NCBI GenBank assembly: GCA_003488105.1
Contig: DNMS01000411.1
Location: forward strand, 3,456 to 10,539
Origin: Rhodospirillaceae bacterium
GTDB lineage: Bacteria; Pseudomonadota; Alphaproteobacteria; Rhodospirillales_A; Casp-alpha2
Length of the DNA stretch: 7,084 nucleotides
Direction of reading: 5' to 3'
A program made the translations under genes and the position numbers. Under the pieces are notes generated by a model. The model did no database searches, was not told the DNA's origin, and saw only the letters and a list, made by a program, of their open reading frames with translations. Shown one piece after another: positions 1 through 5,594 of the stretch. The first letter of the stretch is position 1. Every line of letters begins with the position of its first letter.

Positions 1-1328
1 TCGACCTGTTCGCGCGGCGCCATCATAACCGTGTCCTGCCATTCCTTATGACGGGTCGGCTCGCCGTTTCGGCTGATCACGCGAAAGGAGTGTCCATGCA
101 AATGGATGGGGTGATACCAGGCTGTCTGGTTGTCCAGAGCCAGGATGTAGGAGCGGTTCCGCGCCAGCGTCAGAATGGGGTCCATGACGTGACCCGTGGC
201 AGCGACGCCGTTGACCGTCCAGGCCTTGCCGTTCCGCATCATCTCCATCATGCCGACCTCACGTCCGCCCATCTTGGCCACGGCCATACCGCCCATCATG
301 CCGCCGCCGAACGCGATGTGATGACGCTCGGCAGAAGCCAGGTCAGGTTCGGGCATGGTGTTGTCGGGCAACGCCGCGACCTTGCGCATCGGCTTATCCC
401 GCAGCCGCTTGGGTCCGTAGACGACATTCAACAGTCGGTATTTCAGACGGCTGTAGAAGGTGTCCCTGACGGCGAAGGCATCGCCAGGATCGCCGGTCAG
501 GTCGAGGATCAGATCGATCCTCATGGCCGGTCCGATGTCCAACCGTCCCGTCACCTGGTGCGGGTCAACCGGCTGACCGTCATAGGCGATGACCCAGGGT
601 GTATGACCGTCGAATTCCAGACCGAAGATACGGGCGTTGGCGGCATTGATCAGGCGCAGGCGGATACGCTCGCCTGCCCTGGCTTCGAACATATCGGTGA
701 TCCGGCCATTGACCGTAACCGTGTTGCCGATGCGGCCGGCATGGCTCATATCATGGCGATTCCCGAAATCCTCGCTGATCTGCGCATCTATCAGCAAGCG
801 CCAGTCGTCCAATACCCAGGTCACATCACGGTCCACTTGGGGCGGGTTCGTTTCCTCGATGATCAGGGGGCCATAAAGGCCACGCCCGACCTGCTCGAAG
901 CTCCGCTGATGGGGGTGATACCAATAAGTTCCGGCGTCGGGTGCATCGAACTCGTAAACAAAGGTTTCGCCAGGCGCGATGGGCTTTTGCGTCAGATGTG
1001 GCACGCCGTCCATCGCATGGGGCACGCGAAGCCCGTGCCAGTGAACCGTCGTCTCTTCAGTCAGTCCGTTGCGCACGGCGACGCGCAGACGTTCGCCTTG
1101 GCGTATCCGGATTTCCGGGCCGGGCACGCGACCGTTGTACGACCAGACTTTGGTTTTCGTCCCGTCACTGTCCACTAGGTGGGTCGCACCGGGGGCGGCG
1201 GCCAAATCGATTTGACGCAGGGGAAGCGAAGGTGCTGCCCAGGCGGGCACGGCAGCCACCCCTGCCGCGGCGCCGGCGGCGGCAAGGAAGGAACGGCGCG
1301 ACAGGCCGTTGTTGAACGTGTTTTTCAT
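1..1328 (-). CDS. Tat-exported multicopper oxidase (copper-resistance type), C-terminus cut by window edge
   Basis: Probable periplasmic multicopper oxidase that oxidises Cu(I) to the less toxic Cu(II) using O2. The minus-strand frame is open from the ATG at 1328 to the left edge, giving 442 residues without a stop. The N-terminus has a Tat signal (SRRSFLAAAG, twin Arg at 11-12) with likely cleavage near AWA-A, about residue 31. Copper-ligand motifs appear in family order: HWHG at 96-99, WYHPH at 136-140 and HPIHLHGH at 406-413. The last motif, HCHxxxHxxxGM, which carries the type 1 Cys, must lie just beyond the edge. A Met-rich stretch (343-364, GGGMMGGM and GMMEMM) recalls the Met-rich copper-binding inserts of CueO and CopA. 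No in-frame start lies just upstream of 1328 and the ribosome site is weak. The gene follows the 117-aa gene on the same strand after 137 bases, so the two may be co-transcribed. Family is certain; laccase, CumA-like or CopA-like subtype is not. Confidence 0.95.
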   Translation of the reverse strand, partial: MKNTFNNGLSRRSFLAAAGAAAGVAAVPAWAAPSLPLRQIDLAAAPGATHLVDSDGTKTKVWSYNGRVPGPEIRIRQGERLRVAVRNGLTEETTVHWHGLRVPHAMDGVPHLTQKPIAPGETFVYEFDAPDAGTYWYHPHQRSFEQVGRGLYGPLIIEETNPPQVDRDVTWVLDDWRLLIDAQISEDFGNRHDMSHAGRIGNTVTVNGRITDMFEARAGERIRLRLINAANARIFGLEFDGHTPWVIAYDGQPVDPHQVTGRLDIGPAMRIDLILDLTGDPGDAFAVRDTFYSRLKYRLLNVVYGPKRLRDKPMRKVAALPDNTMPEPDLASAERHHIAFGGGMMGGMAVAKMGGREVGMMEMMRNGKAWTVNGVAATGHVMDPILTLARNRSYILALDNQTAWYHPIHLHGHSFRVISRNGEPTRHKEWQDTVMMAPREQV

Positions 1329-1465
1329 TAGATGATGTCCATTCTCGGGTATGGAGGCGGACAGGCTGACGTGCCTGTACCAACAAAGCCTCACCTGCCC
1401 CGTATGGAGGAGGCGGGCCTAAGACGTGACGCGTGGCAAAAGCAAAGGCTTTCGCCGGCTGCGCA
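1329..1465 (-). other. 137-base leader/intergenic region between the 117-aa gene and the multicopper oxidase gene
   Basis: This gap carries no convincing gene. It contains a short perfect hairpin (ACAGGC at 1361-1366 and GCCTGT at 1373-1378, 6-base loop) and two copies of an ATGGAGG-type motif, at 1351-1360 and near 1404-1416. An 11-base arm at 1338-1348 (TCCATTCTCGG) is the exact inverse of 1470-1480, which lies in the last codons of the 117-aa gene. In the minus-strand transcript the two arms could pair and bring a stem within about 10 bases of the oxidase start codon. No strong promoter or Shine-Dalgarno was seen. Confidence 0.4.
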
Positions 1466-1819
1466 CTAACCGAGAATGGATTTTGGGGGAGAGGGGTCGA
1501 GCAGAGGCCCGGATGACCGCGCGAATTGCCTGCGATCTAGGGGATACGTTCGGTCATCGGCCATACCGGCGGCCGCGCGGCCATCGACCATATCGATTGC
1601 GGAAAGGTGACAGGCCGACACGCAATCTATCGATGCCTTTGCCCCATCACCGCCGGTGCCGCACGCGGTACAGCTATCGCCATCGGGACCTTGAACATCG
1701 CCGGTCATGGCCATGTCGACACGCATTTGTCCCGCCTGGACCACCGAGACGACGGACCCCACGCCCACTGCAAGCAGCAGGGCGACAATCAGAAGGCGGG
1801 ATCGCAGCAGTCGTCTCAT
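1466..1819 (-). CDS. Small exported Cys-containing protein, metal-resistance associated (117 aa)
   Basis: Function not known. The protein has an Arg-rich N-terminus followed by a hydrophobic stretch (about residues 7-28) that looks like a Sec signal peptide or anchor. A short Met-containing segment follows (MRVDMAMTG, 32-40). Two cysteine pairs come next: CTAC at 50-53 and CVSAC at 66-70. The C-terminus ends in a Pro-rich tail (DPSPPKSILG). Small exported proteins with paired Cys and a PP-containing tail are common beside copper genes in alphaproteobacteria, which suggests a periplasmic metal-binding role; this is inference. It lies upstream of the multicopper oxidase on the same strand and diverges from the merR-type operon. 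The start at 1819 is chosen because the signal peptide follows it directly; no clear Shine-Dalgarno precedes it. It shares the CVSxC motif and overall plan with the 121-aa protein at 3619. Confidence 0.7.
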   Translation of the reverse strand: MRRLLRSRLLIVALLLAVGVGSVVSVVQAGQMRVDMAMTGDVQGPDGDSCTACGTGGDGAKASIDCVSACHLSAIDMVDGRAAAGMADDRTYPLDRRQFARSSGPLLDPSPPKSILG

Positions 1820-1870
1820 GGGTCGGAAGTGTTGCCATCAATCATGGCCGGATCAAGGCAAATTTCGCCC

Positions 1871-1902
1871 TTGACCCTAAAGTATACTACAGGGGTTACG
1901 CT
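1871..1902 (+). promoter_or_regulatory. MerR-family promoter/operator with 20-base spacer
   Basis: The -35 box TTGACC (1871-1876) and -10 box TACGCT (1897-1902) are 20 bases apart, the over-long spacing typical of promoters that MerR-family activators untwist. The spacer region holds a 20-base dyad at 1875-1894: left arm CCCTAAAGTA, right arm TACTACAGGG, 8 of 10 positions symmetric, centred between 1884 and 1885. From memory, its phase and arms resemble operators of the ZntR/CadR/PbrR group (CCCTATAGT-like arms) more than the classical mer operator (CCGTAC-like arms). It faces the regulator gene that starts 26 bases after the -10 box, so the regulator should control its own operon. The centre AGTATACT also places TATACT on the minus strand. 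Confidence 0.85.
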
Positions 1903-1927
1903 GTCCGGAATCGATGGAGATACTGAA

Positions 1928-2347
1928 ATGCTGAACATCGGAGATGTCGCCCGGCAAGGCGGCGTGAGCGTCGAAACCCTGCGTTACTACGAACAGCAAG
2001 GGTTGATTGAAACGCCTGACCGGGACGCGAACGGCTATCGGAAATACGCGCCTGAGGTCGTTCGGCATATTCAGTTCATCAAACGCGCCCAGGATGTTGG
2101 GTTCACCTTGCGGGATATCGGAGACCTTCTCTCACTTAAAACCGATCCCGGGGCATCGTGCAGCGATGTTCGGGACCGGGCGCTGGGGAAACTCAGCGAA
2201 ATCGAGGAGAAGATCGATGTTTTATCGCGAATGCGGGATGTCCTCAGCACATGGACGAATGCGTGCCCCAGCACAGGGCCAGTGAGTGCCTGTCCGATTC
2301 TTGATGCCCTGGAAGCCAGGAAAGGGCCCGCAAATGCCGACCGTTGA
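1928..2347 (+). CDS. MerR-family heavy-metal-responsive transcriptional regulator (Hg-type cysteine triad)
   Basis: Cytoplasmic dimeric DNA-binding activator/repressor of 139 aa, close to the ~144 aa of MerR. The N-terminal winged helix-turn-helix matches the family (LNIGDVARQGGVS, then TLRYYEQQGLI and NGYRKY, residues 2-40). A dimerisation helix follows (about 80-110), then a metal loop ending ACPSTGPVSACPIL. The three cysteines are C78, C113 and C122. Their spacing (35, then 9) is identical to C82, C117 and C126 of Tn501 MerR, the Hg(II) ligands. A Cys at the first position, rather than the Ser of CueR, argues for a divalent ion such as Hg, Cd, Pb or Zn and against Cu(I). The start at 1928 follows GGAGA (1916-1920) at good distance and begins exactly with the family N-terminus; longer upstream readings cross the promoter. 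First gene of its operon and overlapping the next by 14 bases. The symbol merR is not assigned because the metal is unproven. Confidence 0.92.
   Translation: MLNIGDVARQGGVSVETLRYYEQQGLIETPDRDANGYRKYAPEVVRHIQFIKRAQDVGFTLRDIGDLLSLKTDPGASCSDVRDRALGKLSEIEEKIDVLSRMRDVLSTWTNACPSTGPVSACPILDALEARKGPANADR
2318..2326 (+). promoter_or_regulatory. Shine-Dalgarno that sets the start of the thioredoxin-MerC fusion gene
   Basis: AGGAAAGGG lies 7 bases before the ATG at 2334. The alternative in-frame ATG at 2286 sits inside the regulator gene and would add 16 residues with no family likeness, so 2334 is preferred. Confidence 0.75.
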
Positions 2348-3086
2348 ATTCGTCTATGAAAAATCATGCCCGAATATCGCGGCCGCCCGAAAACAGTTGA
2401 TAGCGGCGTTTGGCGCTGCCGGTGTGGCTCCTGCTTGGTCGGAATGGGAGGTTGGTGCCCCAGATACGCCCGACCACGTTCGTTCCTATGGCTCGCCGAC
2501 GATCTTGGTCGATGGTAAGGACGTGTCGGGACTTTCCCTTGAAGAAGCCAGTTCGTGTTGCCGCATATACACGTTGGAAGGCGATGCGCGTGGCGTGCCG
2601 CCGCTTGACCAGATCGTGACGGCGTTGACGCCAGGTTATGAACCCGGCAAGCCCTCTGGAACCTTGCATTTGAATGCGGCCATGGTGCCGTCCATCGGGG
2701 CGGCTTTATTGCCGAAACTGGCCTGCCCCGCCTGTTGGCCGGCCTATGCCGGTTTGTTCAGCAGTCTTGGCATCGGATTTATCGACTATACCCCGTTTCT
2801 ATTGCCGCTCACCGGTGCCTTTCTTGCTGTTGCCGTTTCTGCATTGGCTTACCGGGCGACGACACGGCGCGGGTACGGTCCGTTTGGGTTGGGTGTTGTC
2901 GGCGCAGGAATCGTGCTGTTCGGCAAGTTCGGCTTCGACAGCGACCCGGCCATGTGGGCTGGTCTTGGCGTTCTCGTTGCCGCGTCCCTGTGGAACACCT
3001 GGCCGATGCGAAGCAAAAGCCAATCGGGCCAAACGGCGGGCTGCCCTGCCTGTGCGAACGTTAAGGACGAATACGTAACCTCATGA
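2334..3086 (+). CDS. Thioredoxin-like domain fused to a MerC-like membrane domain (250 aa)
   Basis: Likely inner-membrane metal-handling protein. Residues 3-100 look like a cytoplasmic thioredoxin-fold domain: a beta strand then SCPN (single Cys12, not CxxC), a cis-Pro-like segment YGSPTILVDG (52-61) and a CC pair (75-76, ASSCCRIY). Residues 115-225 are hydrophobic with about four membrane segments (roughly 117-147, 153-173, 183-201, 206-224). The first has ACPACWPAYAGLFSSLGIGF, close to the Cys-containing first helix of MerC mercury transporters. A hydrophilic tail carries a further pair, GCPAC (236-240). Cys are thus placed in the soluble domain, membrane and tail, as for a thiol relay. MerC alone is about 140 aa, so this is a longer, fused form. 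It is translationally coupled to the regulator upstream and followed after 22 bases by a Cys-rich thioredoxin-like gene. The MerC likeness is by eye; transport and direction are inferred. Confidence 0.8.
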   Translation: MPTVEFVYEKSCPNIAAARKQLIAAFGAAGVAPAWSEWEVGAPDTPDHVRSYGSPTILVDGKDVSGLSLEEASSCCRIYTLEGDARGVPPLDQIVTALTPGYEPGKPSGTLHLNAAMVPSIGAALLPKLACPACWPAYAGLFSSLGIGFIDYTPFLLPLTGAFLAVAVSALAYRATTRRGYGPFGLGVVGAGIVLFGKFGFDSDPAMWAGLGVLVAASLWNTWPMRSKSQSGQTAGCPACANVKDEYVTS

Positions 3087-3093
3087 CTCAACG

Positions 3094-3100
3094 AAGGAGA
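3094..3100 (+). promoter_or_regulatory. Shine-Dalgarno that sets the start of the 87-aa gene
   Basis: AAGGAGA ends 8 bases before the ATG at 3109 but only 2 bases before an in-frame TTG at 3103. The spacing favours the ATG. Confidence 0.8.
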
Positions 3101-3108
3101 TTTTGACG

Positions 3109-3372
3109 ATGCCCCAGAAACGCAAGATCGAAGTTTTCAGTGCCGGATGTGGCTTGTGTGAGGAAACCATTGAGCTGGTCAACCAGATGGCCTGTTCAAA
3201 CTGCGAGGTTTCCATCCTCGATATGAAAGAGGACGAGGTGATTGCCAGGGCCAAGGACTTGGGCGTGCGCACGCTGCCTGCCGTGGCGGTTGACGGCGTT
3301 CTGGCCTCGTGTTGTGCCGGTCGAGGCGTGACCGAAGACGCCCTTCGAACCGCAGGAATAGGGCAACCATAG
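3109..3372 (+). CDS. Small thioredoxin/glutaredoxin-fold protein with three cysteine pairs (87 aa)
   Basis: No signal peptide, so it should act in the cytoplasm. The fold is recognisable: strand KIEVFSA, redox-type motif CGLC (C14, C17), helix, strand SILDM, helix, then TLPAVAVDG with a cis-Pro at P57. Beyond the active-site pair it has C29/C32 (ACSNC) and a vicinal pair C68/C69 (ASCCAGRG), which ordinary glutaredoxins lack. Such Cys-rich thioredoxin-like proteins occur beside MerR-type regulators. A plausible role is to accept a thiophilic metal from the MerC-like protein or to reduce metal-oxidised thiols; this is inference. It is the third and last gene of the regulator operon, 22 bases after the fusion gene, with a strong ribosome site. 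Confidence 0.85.
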   Translation: MPQKRKIEVFSAGCGLCEETIELVNQMACSNCEVSILDMKEDEVIARAKDLGVRTLPAVAVDGVLASCCAGRGVTEDALRTAGIGQP

Positions 3373-3618
3373 CCCCGCATGGCGGATATGTCATTGGCCT
3401 CTGGAACTTGATCTTCGGCTCCTTGAATATCATAAGAGATCGGCCTATTTCTTGCTCGACCCCATGGATTGGTCGGTTTTCCGGCCCGATGCGATGAGGT
3501 TGTCGTACGGTCACAAAAATATGATGCCCTGCGAAAACAAAGATGGTGCGCCGCAAAAAAAATTTGATATCGTACCTTATCGCCTTCCCTGCTTCAGATT
3601 GTTGGCTCTGTAACCCTG
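3373..3618 (+). other. 246-base non-coding stretch between the mer-like operon and the copper efflux genes
   Basis: No supportable gene on either strand. The right half (about 3510-3580) is locally AT-rich, with an A-run near 3556-3563, and probably holds the promoter of the following genes. No -35/-10 pair with good spacing and no recognisable copper-regulator box could be picked out. One weak hairpin is listed separately. Confidence 0.5.
3457..3480 (+). terminator. Possible weak terminator hairpin after the mer-like operon
   Basis: CGACC (3457-3461) can pair with GGTCG (3471-3475) across a 9-base loop, followed by a short T run (GTTTT, 3476-3480). The stem is only 5 base pairs, and it lies 84 bases after the last stop codon. 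It may be chance. Confidence 0.25.
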
Positions 3619-3984
3619 ATGCGATTTTTACCTCGTCTGATCTCAGCGATTTTACTGGTATCTGCCTTGTTGCTTCCACCTGTGGTCGCTGCGTGGGCGG
3701 ACTCGGGTAGCTTATCGACATCAGGCGGCGCCAGCGTTGGCCAAGTGGACGTCATCAGCTGTCAGAACGATGCGGCCCGACACGGAGAAGCGGAAGGTTC
3801 TTGTTGCGCGACGGAACAGTCCTGCCCGCCTGAGTTCTGCGTTTCAACCTGTCTTGTTCCCTTGATCATTGGTGCATCAACGCACGAATTTCCCGATCAG
3901 GAGACCATCGCGCTTCGACTCGTTAAAGCCGAGCACCTGCGTTCGTGGGCAATCGGTCTGTTATTCCCTCCCCCACGAACCTGA
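3619..3984 (+). CDS. Small exported Cys-rich protein ahead of copper efflux genes (121 aa)
   Basis: Function not known. The start gives a typical Sec signal peptide (MRFLPRL, hydrophobic 8-25, likely cleavage after AWA near residue 27), so the mature protein should be periplasmic. The mature part has six Cys: C48, a CC pair at 62-63, C69, C74 and C78, the last two in CVSTC. The C-terminal third has no Cys and ends RSWAIGLLFPPPRT, a Pro-rich tail like that of the 117-aa protein at 1466-1819. The shared signal peptide, CVSxC motif and PP tail suggest the two are distant relatives or functional analogues, perhaps periplasmic metal-binding proteins. It lies 119 bases upstream of the outer-membrane channel gene, on the same strand, so may be first in that operon. 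No clear Shine-Dalgarno is seen before the ATG. Confidence 0.72.
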   Translation: MRFLPRLISAILLVSALLLPPVVAAWADSGSLSTSGGASVGQVDVISCQNDAARHGEAEGSCCATEQSCPPEFCVSTCLVPLIIGASTHEFPDQETIALRLVKAEHLRSWAIGLLFPPPRT

Positions 3985-4086
3985 TCCTTCGATGACCTCT
4001 GCGCGTGCCTTGGACCGGGCCTGAGCCTGGCCGCTAGTCTCGCGTATGCGTGCACCGTTTCCGGCGGCATCCGATGGCCGTCCGCC

Positions 4087-4094
4087 AAGAAGGA
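4087..4094 (+). promoter_or_regulatory. Shine-Dalgarno favouring the TolC-type start at 4104
   Basis: AAGAAGGA ends 9 bases before the ATG at 4104. The in-frame ATGs at 4050 and 4074 have no comparable site. This supports 4104, although the encoded N-terminus is unusually long for a secreted protein. Confidence 0.55.
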
Positions 4095-4103
4095 TCGAAC
4101 AAT

Positions 4104-5594
4104 ATGTCCGTCATCAAGAGGTTGGCTCCGGGAATGCCCGGGCTTGCCCTCGTCACACTTGTGCCACCATCTCATGGTGTCGCGGAGAAACACGAACTCC
4201 TGGCCGCTGTCCCAGTGCCGAAGGGTGAAGAGTCCCCGCGGGAAGCCAAAGGGCCCCCCACTTTTCTCGCTCAATCCTTCCGCGGCTTTTCAATTTTTCT
4301 TGTTGCCGTCGCCGCGTTAACGATCGTTTTCCCCAAGGAGCCTCTCGCGCAGGCGCCTGAACCATCAGCCGAATTGACTATTGATCACGCCCTTCGGTTG
4401 GCGGAAGAACGTTCATTCAGTTTGCACGCTAAAGACGCCAGGGGCCGGTCATCCCGCGAAAGGGCGGTGTCGGCGGGTAGTCTGCCCGACCCTGTTCTCC
4501 GGTTCTCGATCGACAATCTGCCTGTCACTGGTTCGATGCGCTACAGCCTGACCGACGATTTCATGACCATGCGTTCGGTCGGCCTTACGCAGACATTCAT
4601 CGGAAGTGACAAAAGGGATGCCCGACGCGACCGGTTTGAACGCGAGGCAGAATTGGCGTCGGCAATGCGGTCCATGGAATTGGCGCGTCTTCGAACCGAA
4701 ACCGCGCGTGCCTGGTTCGACCGCTTTTATCAACAGCGCATATTGAACCTGCTCGAACGCCAGCGTGAAGAAGCCGTCCTTACAGCAGAGGCTGTTTCCA
4801 CGGCTTATCGAAGCGGTCGAGGCCCGCAAAAAGACGTTATCGCGGCACAAGAGGAGATTTCCCGCATCGACAATCGAATTCACGAGGTGCGAGCGGATGT
4901 CAGCAATTCCACCACTCTCTTGGCACGATGGATTGGAGAGAGCGCGAGGTTGCCGCTGGGCACCGCACCGGCCCTGAGCAATATCGGCTGGGACGGACTA
5001 GACACAGCGCACCAAGTCGATTTGCATCCTGAAATTCAAGCCCTGAACTCAAAGGAGCAGGTCGCGCTGGCCGAGGTCAAGGTCGCGAGGGAAGACAAGA
5101 ACGCCGACTGGAGCCTCTCCCTTATGTTCAGCAGGCGAGGTGACAACTTCAGCGACATGGTCTCCGTCGGCGCGTCTATCCCGCTTCAGTGGAACCAAAA
5201 AAACCGCCAGGACCGAGAACTCGCCGCGCGCCTCGAAAAAGTCGCCGAGATACGGGCCGAGCGGGAAGAGATGCGCCGCGAGCATCATTCGGAAGTCGAG
5301 CGCATGTTGGCGACTTGGCGCTCCAACCTGATGAGGGTGCGGGACTACGACCAGTCGTTAATTCCCCTGGCCACCGAGAGGACCAACGCATCCGTTGCGG
5401 CATACCGCGGCGGCAAGGGGACACTGGCGACCGTGCTGGAGGCCCGGCGTATGGAGATCAACACCCAGTTGGAGAGATTGCGAATCGAAAAACAGGCCGC
5501 AGCCATCTGGGCGTGGTTGGAGTTTCTCATACCTGAACCCGATGCGTCAGCCGATGCAACCAATTCCAAATCCGACAAGGAGCCGGGACAATGA
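4104..5594 (+). CDS. Outer-membrane efflux channel, TolC family (CusC/CzcC type) of a metal RND system
   Basis: Trimeric outer-membrane channel that carries metal ions from the periplasmic adaptor and RND pump to the outside. The 496-aa product has a hydrophobic signal segment at about 62-76 with likely cleavage after LAQA (81-84). The mature part begins with the family pattern SAELTIDHALRLAEE, then LPDP (127-130) with an IDNLPVTG segment as in metal-type CzcC/CusC proteins, long amphipathic helical regions, and a second repeat ending YRGGKGTLATVLEARR (from 434). There is no lipobox Cys at the signal, unlike E. coli CusC. About 60 residues precede the signal if translation starts at 4104; a later non-ATG start or an old sequence change is possible, but no better site was seen. 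The stop overlaps the next start (ATGA), showing tight coupling with the adaptor gene. The metal is inferred as copper/silver from that neighbour. Confidence 0.92.
   Translation: MSVIKRLAPGMPGLALVTLVPPSHGVAEKHELLAAVPVPKGEESPREAKGPPTFLAQSFRGFSIFLVAVAALTIVFPKEPLAQAPEPSAELTIDHALRLAEERSFSLHAKDARGRSSRERAVSAGSLPDPVLRFSIDNLPVTGSMRYSLTDDFMTMRSVGLTQTFIGSDKRDARRDRFEREAELASAMRSMELARLRTETARAWFDRFYQQRILNLLERQREEAVLTAEAVSTAYRSGRGPQKDVIAAQEEISRIDNRIHEVRADVSNSTTLLARWIGESARLPLGTAPALSNIGWDGLDTAHQVDLHPEIQALNSKEQVALAEVKVAREDKNADWSLSLMFSRRGDNFSDMVSVGASIPLQWNQKNRQDRELAARLEKVAEIRAEREEMRREHHSEVERMLATWRSNLMRVRDYDQSLIPLATERTNASVAAYRGGKGTLATVLEARRMEINTQLERLRIEKQAAAIWAWLEFLIPEPDASADATNSKSDKEPGQ

Noticed and set aside
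48..1178. Long plus-strand open frame of 376 codons
   Set aside because: It lies antisense to the multicopper oxidase, whose minus-strand frame shows all expected copper motifs and a Tat signal. The plus-strand product is rich in His, Gly and Val without family features, as expected from the complement.
1361..1378. ACAGGC/GCCTGT hairpin as a terminator of the 117-aa gene
   Set aside because: The stem is only 6 base pairs and no T run follows on the minus strand. It is noted only as part of the leader region.
1426..1926. Plus-strand open frame of 166 codons opposite the 117-aa gene
   Set aside because: Its product is Arg/Pro/His-rich with no motifs, while the minus strand encodes a protein with a signal peptide and ordered Cys pairs.
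1607..1927. Upstream in-frame extension of the MerR-type regulator
   Set aside because: The extension would be translated through the operator/promoter at 1871-1902 and overlap the 117-aa gene on the other strand. The family N-terminus begins exactly at the ATG at 1928, which has a good ribosome site.
3411..3441. GATCTT...AAGAGATC inverted repeat after the mer-like operon
   Set aside because: The arms do not match without a bulge and no T run follows, so it is not supportable as a terminator or operator.
3179..3721. Minus-strand open frame of 180 codons covering the gap 3373-3618
   Set aside because: It overlaps the ends of two better-supported genes and its product has no recognisable features, so it does not justify a gene in the gap.
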